Of a stretch of DNA of 64,000 nt, positions 43,799 through 53,446 are shown piece by piece. The stretch is from an uncultured Pygmaiobacter sp. GTDB lineage: Bacteria; Bacillota; Clostridia; Oscillospirales; Ruminococcaceae. The first letter of the stretch is position 1. Each line of letters starts with the position of its first letter. A program made the position numbers and the translations under genes. The notes under the pieces are model-generated. The model was not told where the DNA came from and did no database searches. It saw only the letters and a program-made list of their open reading frames with translations. The stretch covers positions 62,001 through 126,000 of the forward strand of contig CALXBG010000112.1 in assembly GCA_944386485.1 (NCBI GenBank), written 5' to 3'.

Positions 43799-44767
43799 TT
43801 GAAACAATTTACCGCCGGGCCAAACGAGGCCGGTGTTCGGCTCTCCCGTTTCGTTGAAAAGGTCACTCATAATCTCCCCGCCTCTTTGATGCACAAGGGA
43901 TTCCGCAATCGCCGAATCAAGGTTAACGGCAAGCGGGCCGCAGAGGATTATCGGCTGTGCGAAGGCGATCTTGTCGAGCTATATCTCAATGATGAGTTTT
44001 TCCCCGCTGCACCCGCCCCTAAAAAGCCGGTCTCCATCCCGCGCCGTCTGCAAATCGTATATGAAGATGAGCAGATTGCGCTGCTCTACAAGCCGGTACA
44101 CATTCTCTGCCACTCCGACCGTACCCAGGATGCCAATCTTGTGGATTGGTTTGTAGACTATCTCATTGCAAAGGGAGAATATCAGCCTGCCGGCGGCAGC
44201 CCGTTTCGCCCTGCGCTCTGTAACCGGCTCGATCGGGGCACCGAGGGGATCGTGCTCGCTGCGAAAACCTACACCGCACTACGGGATGCCACCGCGCTGG
44301 TGCGGGAGGATCTGCTCACTAAAAAATACCTCTGCGTCGTAAAGGGACGCCCACCGGAAGGAGTTCACACCGCCTATCTGCTGAAGGATGAGGCCAAAAA
44401 CCGGGTGAAAATTTTTCGCCGTCCGGCGCAGGGGCGCAAGGAGATCATCACCGGAATCCGGGTACTGGGCAGCAAAGCAGCGCTCTCGCTGTGTGAAATC
44501 ACGCTTTTCACCGGGCGTACCCATCAAATTCGGGCTCATCTTGCCTTTCTCGGCTCCCCTCTGCTAGGAGACCGCAAATACGGTGACACCGAACTCAACG
44601 CAGCTTATCCCCGTCAGCGGGATCAGCTGCTGTGCGCGTTTCAGCTAGGCTTTTCAGATGCGATCCCGGCGGAAAGCAGTCTGGCCTATCTGTGCGGCCA
44701 AACCTTCTCCCTTGACCGCTGCGAGGTGCTGCGGTTCTGGGAAGCGTTTGACGCGGCCGACTGCTGA
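43799..44767 (+). CDS. RluA-family 23S rRNA pseudouridine synthase
   Basis: A 322-residue pseudouridine synthase. An S4-like N-terminal domain (VRLSRFVEKV and FRNRRIKVNGKRA) precedes the catalytic domain with CNRLDRGTEGIVLAAK, where the nucleophile Asp is in RLDRGT, and FTGRTHQIRAHL. The architecture is like RluC; the target uridine cannot be given. The usual His before RLD is Asn. The start is TTG 43799 with AGGAGG 7 bases upstream; the frame upstream runs antisense through radC and is not real. A single-gene plus-strand unit, distinct from rluD at 22.7 kb. Confidence 0.92.
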   Translation: MKQFTAGPNEAGVRLSRFVEKVTHNLPASLMHKGFRNRRIKVNGKRAAEDYRLCEGDLVELYLNDEFFPAAPAPKKPVSIPRRLQIVYEDEQIALLYKPVHILCHSDRTQDANLVDWFVDYLIAKGEYQPAGGSPFRPALCNRLDRGTEGIVLAAKTYTALRDATALVREDLLTKKYLCVVKGRPPEGVHTAYLLKDEAKNRVKIFRRPAQGRKEIITGIRVLGSKAALSLCEITLFTGRTHQIRAHLAFLGSPLLGDRKYGDTELNAAYPRQRDQLLCAFQLGFSDAIPAESSLAYLCGQTFSLDRCEVLRFWEAFDAADC

Positions 44768-44778
44768 ACTTCCATGAC

Positions 44779-44815
44779 AAAAAGACCCCGACACCAATGG
44801 TGTCGGGATCTTTTT
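44779..44815. terminator. Bidirectional terminator between rluA-like gene and udp
   Basis: CCCGACACC pairs with GGTGTCGGG, extended by AAAAAGA and TCTTTTT arms; it serves both converging genes. Confidence 0.85.
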
Positions 44816-44831
44816 TATCTCTTTTAGAAAA

Positions 44832-45632
44832 TCAGCCGTTCTTCGCCTGATCCAGCTCGTACAGCCGCTTTACCGCCTCGCAACCGAGCAGCGAGAGGGT
44901 TTTAATATTCTCCTCGCTGTGGTCGAGCGCCTTCTCGGGCTCGTAATTGCCCTCGTCCTCCTGCGAGTCGATGATGTTGTCCAGCGTGACCGCCATCGCG
45001 CCGCCGCGCAGGCCCCAGATCCGGGTGAGCACCAGCACGATACTGGTCTCCATCTCGCCGCCCATAACATTCAAACGCTTGAGGTCCTTGTAGAACTCCT
45101 TCCAGCGGGACTGCCAGAAGCCGTTAAAGGAACTGCCCGGTTCGGGATAGTTCGCGTAGAAAGTATCCTGGGTTCGGGTGGTACCGACGTGATAGGTCTT
45201 GTTCATCCCCTTGGCCGCGTCGATGCAGGCCTGCACCACTTCGTGGTCGGCCACCGCCGGGAACGGACCGGGTGCGTAATGGTAGGATGTACCGTCATAC
45301 CGGCAAGCCGAGTCAAAAATCTGGATGTCGCCGGGATGCACATAATCCTGGAAGGTGCCGCAGGTGCCGATCCGGATAAAGTTCTTTACACCACAGCGGG
45401 CAAGTTCCTCCATCGCGATCGCGGTGGACGGGCAGCCCATGCCGGTGCTGGTGCAGGAGATGGGGACTCCCTTGTAAACGCCGGTATAGGTGACATGCTC
45501 GCGGCTGTCCGCGACAAAATGCGCCTCATCCCAAAAGCTCGCCACAATAGGAACCCGCTTGGGATCCCCCGGAAGGAGTACATAAGGTGCTACGTCTCCT
45601 TCTTTGATCTTCAGATGGTATTGCAACGACAT
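44832..45632 (-). CDS. udp: Uridine phosphorylase family nucleoside phosphorylase
   Basis: A 266-residue enzyme splitting uridine with phosphate to uracil and ribose 1-phosphate. Motifs shared with E. coli Udp: VLLPGDPKRV, STGMGCPSTAIAMEEL, IRIGTCGTFQ, DGTSYHYAP and the MGGEMETS segment. A related purine or deoxy-nucleoside specificity cannot be excluded. Start ATG 45632 follows AAAGGAGG. It has its own promoter and may link to pyrimidine salvage with uraA, though not adjacent. Confidence 0.88.
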   Translation of the reverse strand: MSLQYHLKIKEGDVAPYVLLPGDPKRVPIVASFWDEAHFVADSREHVTYTGVYKGVPISCTSTGMGCPSTAIAMEELARCGVKNFIRIGTCGTFQDYVHPGDIQIFDSACRYDGTSYHYAPGPFPAVADHEVVQACIDAAKGMNKTYHVGTTRTQDTFYANYPEPGSSFNGFWQSRWKEFYKDLKRLNVMGGEMETSIVLVLTRIWGLRGGAMAVTLDNIIDSQEDEGNYEPEKALDHSEENIKTLSLLGCEAVKRLYELDQAKNG

Positions 45633-45658
45633 TGGATTTCCTCCTTTAGACTTAGAAA

Positions 45659-45679
45659 GGCGGACTATAAAAGTCCGCC
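45659..45679 (-). other. Hairpin in the udp 5' leader
   Basis: GGCGGACT and AGTCCGCC form a perfect 8-bp stem around a 5-base loop, between the udp promoter and its ribosome binding site. The minus-strand T tract after it is weak (TTTCT), so it might be a leaky attenuator or an mRNA-stabilising hairpin. Confidence 0.4.
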
Positions 45680-45721
45680 GTTTTTGTTGAGAGCCATACA
45701 CATTCAGCCCTCTGTACCCCT

Positions 45722-45750
45722 ATCATATCCGCTGAAACCGGATTTGTAAA
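45722..45750 (-). promoter_or_regulatory. udp promoter
   Basis: On the minus strand TTTACA, 17-base spacer, TATGAT, about 30 bases after polC ends. Confidence 0.7.
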
Positions 45751-45778
45751 GGGCTTTTTTCATTTTTACGAAGACTTG

Positions 45779-48700
45779 TCATCCGAATAGGCTGATCTGG
45801 CTGCTCTTTGGCAGATCGCGGAACACGCCGGCCGCATCCAACGAATCAATAACTGCCGAGGAAACGCCCGCCATCGACTGAAATTCATCGATTGACAAAA
45901 AGCTGTCGTTCTCCTTGCAGGCCGCCTCCATCGCGACGGCGGCCGCCTCGCCGATGCCCTTCATCGACAGATAGGGCAACCGGATTTTTCCATCCTCAAC
46001 CAGATATCGTTTGGCCTCCGATTTTCCCAGCTCGATGGGCAGGAACTCGTATCCCCGTGCCAGCATCTCGCTCACCATCTGAAGGCTGGTCAGCAGGTCC
46101 TCATCCTTGGCGTTCTTATTCTCCTTGAGCCGGGCGGTGACCTCCTTGAGATGCGCGGCCGCCACCCGCTTGCCGCCCACCGCAGCCTCATAGTCGATGT
46201 CCTCGCCGCGCACGGTGAAATAGGTCGCGTAGAATTCCAGCGGGTGATACACCTTAAACCACATCAGCCGGATGGCCGCGATCAGGTAGGCCACCGCATG
46301 CGCCTTGGGGAACATATATTTGATCTTTTTACAGCTGTCCAGATACCACTCCGGCACATCGTGTGCCCGCAGCATCTCCTCTGCGCCCTCCGGGAAACCG
46401 GCTTTTGCCACCTTGCCCTTTCGGGTCAGCTCCATGATGTTGAACGCCTGCTTGGGTTCGACCCCTTTGTGCAGCAGATAGGTCATGATGCTGTCACGGG
46501 TACCAATAACCTCCGAAATCGTACAAGTCCCGTTTTTAATCAGATCCTGTGCATTGCCGTTCCAGACATCGGTACCATGGGAGAGGCCCGAAATCTGGAT
46601 CAGGTCGGAAAAGCTTTTGGGCTGCGCCTCGATGAGCATCTGACGCACAAAGTTGGTGCCCAGTTCCGGGATACCGAAGGTTCCGGTCTCGCTGCCGATG
46701 TCTTCCGGCTTGATCCCCAGCGCCTCGGTCGAGGTCAAAAGCGAGATTACGCGCGGGTCGTTCATCGGCACACTATCCATCGAGATGCCGGTCATGTCCT
46801 CCAGATGCTTATACAGCGTCGGAACATCATGTCCCAGTTCGTCCAGCTTGAGCAGGGTATCATGCAGATATTTGAACTCGAAATGGGTGGTATAAACGCC
46901 CTTGTCCTTATCATCCGCCGGATGCTGAATCGGGCAGAAATCATAGATCTCGTGGTGGCTGGGCACCACAACCATGCCGCCCGGGTGCTGGCCGGTAGTC
47001 TTTTTGACCCCGGTACAGCCGATGGTCAATCGGTTTTCCTCTGCCCGGTTGACCACCTTGCCCCGCTCGCCAAGATACTTTTTTACATAACCGTAGGCGG
47101 TCTTGTCCTTGAGTGCCGAGACGGTACCCGCCTTGAAAACAAACTCCTTGCCGAAAAGTTCCTCGGTGTATCGATGCACCTGCGACTGGTACTCGCCCGA
47201 GAAATTCAGGTCGATATCCGGTTCCTTGTCCCCATCGAAGCCGAGGAAGGTCTCAAACGGAATATCGTGCCCGTCCATCATCAGTTTGGAGCCGCAGACT
47301 GGACAGTTCTTATCCGGCAGATCAAACCCGTCGGCAACCGAACCATCGGTAAAAAACTCGCTGTACTTGCAGTTTGGGCACAGATAATGCGGCGGCAGCG
47401 GGTTGACCTCCGAAATTCCCGAAAAGTTCGCCACAGCCGAGGAGCCGACGCTGCCCCGGCTGCCGACCTGATAGCCATGTTCGTTTGAATAGGCAACCAG
47501 CTTTACAGCAATGACATAGAGCACCGCAAAGCCGTGCTTGATAATGCTGTCCAGTTCCCGGGTCAGCCGCTTTTCCAGAATCTCCGGCAGCGGGTCGCCA
47601 TACCGCCGTTTTGCATTCTCCATGGTGGCAGTACGCAGCATCTCATCCGCCCCCTCAATCGTGGGGGTGTAAGTGCCTCGCGGAATCGCCCGCAGATCAC
47701 CATCAATCATGTCTGCAATCTTCGCCGGGTTCTCCACCACCAGCTCAATTGCCTTTTGCGGGTCGAAATAGGCAAACTCATTCAACATTTCCTCGGTCGT
47801 GCGGAAATAGAGCGGGGCTTGCTGGTCGGCGTCCTTAAAGCCGTTTCCCGCCTGGAGTACCGCGCGGTAGGCGGCGTCCTCCGGCTCAAGGAAATGCACG
47901 TCGCCGGTCGCCACGCAGGGCTTTTGCAGCTCGTCGGCCAGCCGCACCACCGTTCGGTTAAAGTTTTGGATCTCCTCTTCGCTTGAGACGATTCCCTCCC
48001 GAATCATATAGGCGTTATTGCCGATCGGCTGCACCTCGAGAAAGTCGTAGAACTTTGCAATCTTTTTCAGTTCTGCATCGCTGCGGCCCTCTACAATCGC
48101 TCTGTAAAGTTCTCCTGCTTCACATGCGCTTCCAACCAAAAGTCCCTCTCGATTCTCAATCAGCAAGCTGCGCGGAATCCGCGGCACCTTGAAAAAGTGA
48201 TCGATGTGGGCACGGGAAACCAGTTTATAGAGGTTCTTAAGTCCAATGCTGTTTCTCACCAGCAGAATCATATGGAAATTCTTTTTGGACAGTGCCCGCG
48301 TGCTGCCAAGTCCAGTATTGATCTGCTCGATGTTGTGAATCCCCTTAAACTCGAGATCGTCGATCATCCTAATAAAAATCTCGGCGAGAATTCGGGCATC
48401 ATCGCTGGCACGGTGATGATTAAAGGGGGGCAGTTCAAGATGGTTTGCAATCACGTCGAGCTTGTACTTTTTCAGCCGATAAAGCGCCTGTGCAAGCGGC
48501 AGGGTATCAATATAGGCATTTTCAAACGGCAGTCCGCCATTTTTTGCAGCAATCCGGATGAACCGAATATCGAACCCGTGCGCGTTATGCGCGATCAGCG
48601 GCAAATCTCCTGCAAATTCCAGAAAGGCCCGCACCGCCTCGGTCTGCGAAGGTGCGCCTCGCACCATCTCATCGGTGATTCCGATCAGCTGAACAATCTT

Positions 48701-50077
48701 GGGCGGAATCGGCATTTCGGGATCAGCAAAGGTATTAAAGACCTCGGTAACCTCGCCATTTTCAATCCGCACCGCGCCGATCTCGGTAATCTTGTCACGA
48801 CTTGGTGAGAGCCCGGTCGTCTCGATATCGAACGAGATAAAAGCGCCACGCAGGCTCCCCCGCGCTTCGCCATAGACCACGTCCACCATATCGTCAACAA
48901 AATAGGCCTCGCAGCCATAAATCAGCTTAAAATCCGGGTTCTTTTTTCGCACGTCGTCCGCCGCTGCCATTGCTTCGGGAAAGCCCTGCACCACGCCGTG
49001 GTCGGTGATCGCGATTGCATTATGGCCAAATCGAGCGGCCATCCGCACCGCATCGCCGGGATCATCCATCCCGTCCATCGAACTGAGCTTGGTGTGCAGG
49101 TGCAGCTCAATCCGCTTTTGCGGCGCGTGATCTTCCCGTCTGCGCCGCTCCACCTTGAGCACATCAAACGGGGTAATCACATAGTCATTCTCATATCGGT
49201 CATAGTTGCAGATCCCCTTGACAATCAAGGTGTCTCCTGGCCGGATATTGTCCCAGCGGTCGGTATTCTCATCCAATTCGGCCCGGATCTTAAGGTTGAT
49301 CGAGGAGGTCTTATCGGTGATCGAAATGCTGTAAACCTTGCGGAAGCTGCCCTTGAGCTCATTGGCAAACACATCGCCCCAGATGGTGACCTTTCCGCTG
49401 TCCTGTCCCAGATCTTTGATCGGCACGATATTGTTGACCTTGAACGGATGGCCGTTCACCAGCTTAGGCGGCGTGGCGGTCAGTTCAAGCCCATCCACGC
49501 TGATCTCGGTTTTCTCCGCCCTCGGTTCGTTCCGCTGGGCGGGCGCTGCGGTGATGACCGGCTGTTTTGCCAGCATCCGCGCTTCCACCTTCTGGGGGTC
49601 GAGACGCTCAGAACAGCAGATTTCGACCCGCGGGCGCACCCCGGTCGATTTCAGGATCCGCATCGAGAGCTTTTCGGCAAACTCCATCTGCCGCAGCAGC
49701 GTATCCCCCTGTCTCAGATCGATCCGAATCGTCTCCCCCTCGATCTCAACCCCACAGCCCTCGAGAAAGCCGTTGATCGGCAAACCCTCCCGTTTGAGTT
49801 CCTCGGCAAGGGCAAGTACGCCGTCCCGATCCAGCGCGGCATAATCCAGCGCGTTGCGAACCGAGACGGAAAACCCCTCAAACCGGCCTGCCAGCAGCGC
49901 CTCAAGTTGTGCACACTCCGATGAGGTAAACGGATGACTGGTGTGCAGAGTGAGGTAAACAGTTCGCTGAGCACGCTCTACCACGACCGCCTCGACACGG
50001 GCATCTTCCAATTTTTCTCCCAGCTGCCCGGATGTTTCCGGCCAGAGCTTAGAAACCAGCGCTTCCGTCTTCCCCAC
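45779..50077 (-). CDS. polC: DNA polymerase III alpha subunit, PolC type
   Basis: A 1432-residue replicative polymerase of the low-GC Gram-positive type. In order: an N-terminal region and OB fold (about 225-310), the PHP domain beginning RIELHLHTKLSSMDG near 320, an inserted 3'-5' exonuclease with FDIETTGLSP near 416, the remaining PHP part, and the polymerase core with catalytic PDIDLNFSGEYQ near 954. A zinc-cysteine group (CPNCKYS and CPVCG) precedes the core. The start is GTG 50077, with a purine-rich but very close ribosome binding site. Last gene of the pyrH-polC series. Confidence 0.98.
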   Translation of the reverse strand: MGKTEALVSKLWPETSGQLGEKLEDARVEAVVVERAQRTVYLTLHTSHPFTSSECAQLEALLAGRFEGFSVSVRNALDYAALDRDGVLALAEELKREGLPINGFLEGCGVEIEGETIRIDLRQGDTLLRQMEFAEKLSMRILKSTGVRPRVEICCSERLDPQKVEARMLAKQPVITAAPAQRNEPRAEKTEISVDGLELTATPPKLVNGHPFKVNNIVPIKDLGQDSGKVTIWGDVFANELKGSFRKVYSISITDKTSSINLKIRAELDENTDRWDNIRPGDTLIVKGICNYDRYENDYVITPFDVLKVERRRREDHAPQKRIELHLHTKLSSMDGMDDPGDAVRMAARFGHNAIAITDHGVVQGFPEAMAAADDVRKKNPDFKLIYGCEAYFVDDMVDVVYGEARGSLRGAFISFDIETTGLSPSRDKITEIGAVRIENGEVTEVFNTFADPEMPIPPKIVQLIGITDEMVRGAPSQTEAVRAFLEFAGDLPLIAHNAHGFDIRFIRIAAKNGGLPFENAYIDTLPLAQALYRLKKYKLDVIANHLELPPFNHHRASDDARILAEIFIRMIDDLEFKGIHNIEQINTGLGSTRALSKKNFHMILLVRNSIGLKNLYKLVSRAHIDHFFKVPRIPRSLLIENREGLLVGSACEAGELYRAIVEGRSDAELKKIAKFYDFLEVQPIGNNAYMIREGIVSSEEEIQNFNRTVVRLADELQKPCVATGDVHFLEPEDAAYRAVLQAGNGFKDADQQAPLYFRTTEEMLNEFAYFDPQKAIELVVENPAKIADMIDGDLRAIPRGTYTPTIEGADEMLRTATMENAKRRYGDPLPEILEKRLTRELDSIIKHGFAVLYVIAVKLVAYSNEHGYQVGSRGSVGSSAVANFSGISEVNPLPPHYLCPNCKYSEFFTDGSVADGFDLPDKNCPVCGSKLMMDGHDIPFETFLGFDGDKEPDIDLNFSGEYQSQVHRYTEELFGKEFVFKAGTVSALKDKTAYGYVKKYLGERGKVVNRAEENRLTIGCTGVKKTTGQHPGGMVVVPSHHEIYDFCPIQHPADDKDKGVYTTHFEFKYLHDTLLKLDELGHDVPTLYKHLEDMTGISMDSVPMNDPRVISLLTSTEALGIKPEDIGSETGTFGIPELGTNFVRQMLIEAQPKSFSDLIQISGLSHGTDVWNGNAQDLIKNGTCTISEVIGTRDSIMTYLLHKGVEPKQAFNIMELTRKGKVAKAGFPEGAEEMLRAHDVPEWYLDSCKKIKYMFPKAHAVAYLIAAIRLMWFKVYHPLEFYATYFTVRGEDIDYEAAVGGKRVAAAHLKEVTARLKENKNAKDEDLLTSLQMVSEMLARGYEFLPIELGKSEAKRYLVEDGKIRLPYLSMKGIGEAAAVAMEAACKENDSFLSIDEFQSMAGVSSAVIDSLDAAGVFRDLPKSSQISLFG

Positions 50078-50106
50078 CCCTCTCTTTTCAAATTAAACTG
50101 CAACTG

Positions 50107-51150
50107 TTACAGTTTTTCGATCTCCTCCAGCAGCTGACCGACGATGTCGCCGCGCAGCGTGCGGATCTGCTGTCCTTTGATGAAGAGCACGGCGGAATCC
50201 ACCCCGCCGGCAATGCCGATATCGGCCTCCCGCGCCTCGCCGGGGCCGTTGACAACGCAGCCCATCACCGCGACCTTGATCGGCTTTTTGCAGCCCGCAA
50301 GCCGCCGCTCAACCTCCTGGGCAATCTCGGCAACCTTGATATTGGTCCGTCCGCAGGTCGGACAGCTGACGACCTCCGGCCCGGGAACCGCAAAGCCGGC
50401 CGCCCGCAGAATATCAAAGCCGGCTTGTACCTCTTTCTCCGGCTCATCGGTCAGCGAGACCCGCAGCGTGTCCCCGATGCCATCGAGCAACAGGCCGCCG
50501 ATGCCCATTGCCGACTTGATCAATCCCATCCGGTAAGTACCCGCCTCTGTCACCCCGATGTGCAGCGGGTAATCGCAGGCCTCGGCCAGCAGGCGGTAGG
50601 CTTCGATCACGGTGGGCACGTTGCTCGACTTGATGCTGATGACAATATCCTCAAAATCATGCCGTTCAAGAATCCGCACATGCCGCATCGCACTCTCGCA
50701 GAGCGCTTGCGGGGTCGGGCTGCCGTACTTTTCCAGCAGCTCTTTTTCCAGGCTGCCCGCATTGACCCCGATCCGGATCGGCAGTCCGCGCTCGCGGCAG
50801 GCACGCACCACCGCGGCGACCCGGTCATCTCCGCCGATATTGCCGGGGTTAATCCGGATCTTGTCCGCCCCTGCCTCAGCCGCAGCGATCGCCGCGCGGT
50901 AGTCAAAGTGAATGTCCGCCACCAGCGGAATTGAAACCTCCCGCTTAATTGCGCTGACTACTGCGGCGTCGTCGGGACTGGGTACCGTAACCCGGATGAT
51001 CTGGCAGCCCGCGACCTCGAGCCGCTTGGCCTGCGCGACATTTCCCGCGATGTCCTTAACCGGCACGTTCAACATGCTCTGTACCGCGATGGGATTCTCT
51101 CCGCCGATACGCAGCGAACCGATTTTGACCTCTCTGCGAAGCTTTCTCAT
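50107..51150 (-). CDS. ispG: 4-hydroxy-3-methylbut-2-en-1-yl diphosphate synthase
   Basis: A 347-residue iron-sulfur enzyme (GcpE) of the MEP isoprenoid pathway, acting after Dxr, which is coded nearby. The 4Fe-4S ligands are in SCPTCGRT and MGCVVNGPGEA; TIM-barrel motifs such as IRINPGNIGG are clear. The ATG at 51150 is a better start than the one at 51159, which directly abuts GAAAGG. Confidence 0.97.
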   Translation of the reverse strand: MRKLRREVKIGSLRIGGENPIAVQSMLNVPVKDIAGNVAQAKRLEVAGCQIIRVTVPSPDDAAVVSAIKREVSIPLVADIHFDYRAAIAAAEAGADKIRINPGNIGGDDRVAAVVRACRERGLPIRIGVNAGSLEKELLEKYGSPTPQALCESAMRHVRILERHDFEDIVISIKSSNVPTVIEAYRLLAEACDYPLHIGVTEAGTYRMGLIKSAMGIGGLLLDGIGDTLRVSLTDEPEKEVQAGFDILRAAGFAVPGPEVVSCPTCGRTNIKVAEIAQEVERRLAGCKKPIKVAVMGCVVNGPGEAREADIGIAGGVDSAVLFIKGQQIRTLRGDIVGQLLEEIEKL

Positions 51151-51163
51151 TCCTGTCATCCTT

Positions 51164-52189
51164 TCATCCGGTAATCAACCGGGCAATGTCGTTGTAGGTG
51201 ACGAACAGCATTAGACCAATCAATACTGCAAAACCCGCGAGGTTGATATAAATCTCATACTTTTCAGGCAGCGCCTTGCGCCGGATTCCTTCGACCAGCA
51301 GCAGTACCAACTTGCCGCCGTCCAGGGCCGGGAATGGAATCAGATTGAAGATTCCCAGATTGATGGTAATCACCGCGAGGATCAACAGAATCGGCTCCCA
51401 GCCGATCGATGCGGCCTCGCTGATAACGCTCACGATTCCCACCGGCCCGGTCAGGTTATTGGTTGCAACCCGCCCGGTCACCAGGTCGACCAGGCTCAAA
51501 AAGATCATGCGGGCAAGCGAGCAGGTCCACAGCGCCGCTTCCTTGACAACATTCAACGGCGTCTTTTCGATCGGCAGCACCTTGAAGTCGATGATCATGC
51601 CGACCGAGCCATCCTCAAGTTTCTGGGTATCGAACTGCACCTCGAGTTCCACCTTCTCGCCGTTCCGCAGTACCGTCATGGATGCGGTAGCGTCCTGGGT
51701 GCGCGCGAGCTCATAGACCAGATCGTCGGCAACAAAACAGCGCCGGCCGTTGACCGCGAGAATCTCGTCTCCGATCTGCAATCCGCTGGCCTGGCTGGCA
51801 GCGTTCTCGGCAAACTGACTGACGGTGCGGCTGGTAATCGCGCTCTGCTGTGAGACAAGAAAAACGAGCACGATAAAACCGAGCAGCATATTCATCACCG
51901 CACCGGCGGCGACAACAAGAAACCGCTTCCACACCTTTGCTTTGCTGAAGGAACGCTCGTCCTCCGACGCCTCGTCTTCCCCTTCCATGCTGACATAACC
52001 GCCGATCGGCAGCAGGCGCAGAGCATAGAGAGTTTCCCCGCGCTGATGGCGCAGCAATGCCGGCCCCATACCGATCGAAAACTCATTGACCTTGATCCCG
52101 CAGAACTTCGCGGTGGCAAAATGCCCCAGCTCATGGATAAAGATCACCGATCCGAAAACCAGAATGGAAACTAAAATCGTAATAATCAA
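51164..52189 (-). CDS. rseP: RIP metalloprotease RseP
   Basis: A 341-residue site-2 protease (RasP/YluC type) that cleaves anti-sigma factors and leftover signal peptides within the membrane. HELGH is at residues 19-23, a PDZ domain lies at about 120-190, and the second metal motif is ALDGG near 300. It starts at TTG 52189 after AGGAG at 7 bases. The dxr-rseP-ispG order is standard. Confidence 0.96.
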   Translation of the reverse strand: MIITILVSILVFGSVIFIHELGHFATAKFCGIKVNEFSIGMGPALLRHQRGETLYALRLLPIGGYVSMEGEDEASEDERSFSKAKVWKRFLVVAAGAVMNMLLGFIVLVFLVSQQSAITSRTVSQFAENAASQASGLQIGDEILAVNGRRCFVADDLVYELARTQDATASMTVLRNGEKVELEVQFDTQKLEDGSVGMIIDFKVLPIEKTPLNVVKEAALWTCSLARMIFLSLVDLVTGRVATNNLTGPVGIVSVISEAASIGWEPILLILAVITINLGIFNLIPFPALDGGKLVLLLVEGIRRKALPEKYEIYINLAGFAVLIGLMLFVTYNDIARLITG

Positions 52190-52270
52190 AGCACTTCTCC
52201 TTCTGCGCGGCCCACAGGCGCACTTAGATTCTTTTCCTTTCCTGCCTGCAGGCCCGGATTGCGCCGCAAA

Positions 52271-53431
52271 TTACCGTGAAACCGCTTCCTCCACCATCCG
52301 GCGCGCCTGCGCATCACAGGCGAACACGTCCTCGAGGACATAGCTGCCGGTTGCATCCGAGAACCGATCAACCGCCATCTGGGCAAATCGACCGATATCG
52401 AGAAACCCGATCTTCCCCTTCAGGAACAGCTCGACTGCCTTCTCATTCGCCCCGTTTACCGCAGTAGGTACCAGCCCGCCCAGCGCGATCGCCCGCTTGG
52501 CCGCTGCAAGACAGCAGAAAGTTTCTTCGTCCGGCAGGTCAAAGGTCAGTTTGCCCAGGGTGGCGAAATCCAATTCGGGCGCCGGTCCCACCTCCCGCTC
52601 AGGCCAGGTCAGCGCATACTGGATCGGGATTCGCATATCCGGAACCCCAAGCTGCGCGATAATTGAGTTATCGGCAAACTGTACCATCGAGTGGATGATA
52701 CTCTGCCGCTGCACGATGATCTGCACCTTTTCCTGCGGCAGGCCGAACAGCCAGACCGCTTCAATCAGCTCCAGGCCCTTGTTCATCAGGCTGGCGCTGT
52801 CAATCGTAATCTTGCTGCCCATGCTCCAGTTGGGGTGCCGCAGCGCGTCGGCAGCGGTCATTCCCCGCAGCTCGTCGGCTGTCTTGCCAAAGAAGGGACC
52901 GCCCGATGCGGTGAGCAGGATCTTGGTCAGCTTTTTGGCCGAATGGGGATCCTGCAGACATTGGAAGATCGCAGAGTGCTCGCTGTCCACCGGCAGCAGA
53001 TGAACTCCCTTGCAGCGAACCGCCTCGGTTACCAGCGCACCGCCGGTAACAAGGCTCTCTTTATTCGCCAGCGCAAGATCCTTGCCGCTCTCAATCGCGG
53101 CGAGAGAGGAGGCCAGTCCGGCGATACCGACGACGGCGTTCAGCAGGACATCGGCCCCCGGCATTGCGGCCAGCTCAGTCAGGCCCTGCGAACCCTCAAG
53201 CAGCAGCGGCGGCTGGGACATCCCCTCCAGCTCAGATTTGACTCGCTGCGCCGCAGCAGGATCGACTACCGCGACCGCCTTGGGATGAAATTCGGCAATC
53301 TGCCGCAGCAGCAGTTCGGCGTTCCGGTTCGCAGCGAGGCCAAAAACTTCATACCCCTGTGCCCGGATAACATCAAGACTTTGGGTTCCGATCGAGCCGG
53401 TTGACCCCAGCAGCGTAATCCGTTTTGTCAT
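52271..53431 (-). CDS. dxr: 1-deoxy-D-xylulose 5-phosphate reductoisomerase
   Basis: A 386-residue NADPH-dependent enzyme making MEP, the committed step of the isoprenoid pathway. The NADPH motif GSTGSIGTQSLDV is at the N-terminus and the metal/substrate region includes PVDSEHSAIFQCL, TASGGPF, WSMGSKITIDSASLMNKG. GGAGGG precedes the ATG. Confidence 0.98.
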   Translation of the reverse strand: MTKRITLLGSTGSIGTQSLDVIRAQGYEVFGLAANRNAELLLRQIAEFHPKAVAVVDPAAAQRVKSELEGMSQPPLLLEGSQGLTELAAMPGADVLLNAVVGIAGLASSLAAIESGKDLALANKESLVTGGALVTEAVRCKGVHLLPVDSEHSAIFQCLQDPHSAKKLTKILLTASGGPFFGKTADELRGMTAADALRHPNWSMGSKITIDSASLMNKGLELIEAVWLFGLPQEKVQIIVQRQSIIHSMVQFADNSIIAQLGVPDMRIPIQYALTWPEREVGPAPELDFATLGKLTFDLPDEETFCCLAAAKRAIALGGLVPTAVNGANEKAVELFLKGKIGFLDIGRFAQMAVDRFSDATGSYVLEDVFACDAQARRMVEEAVSR

Positions 53432-53446
53432 GTTTGCTCCCTCCAG

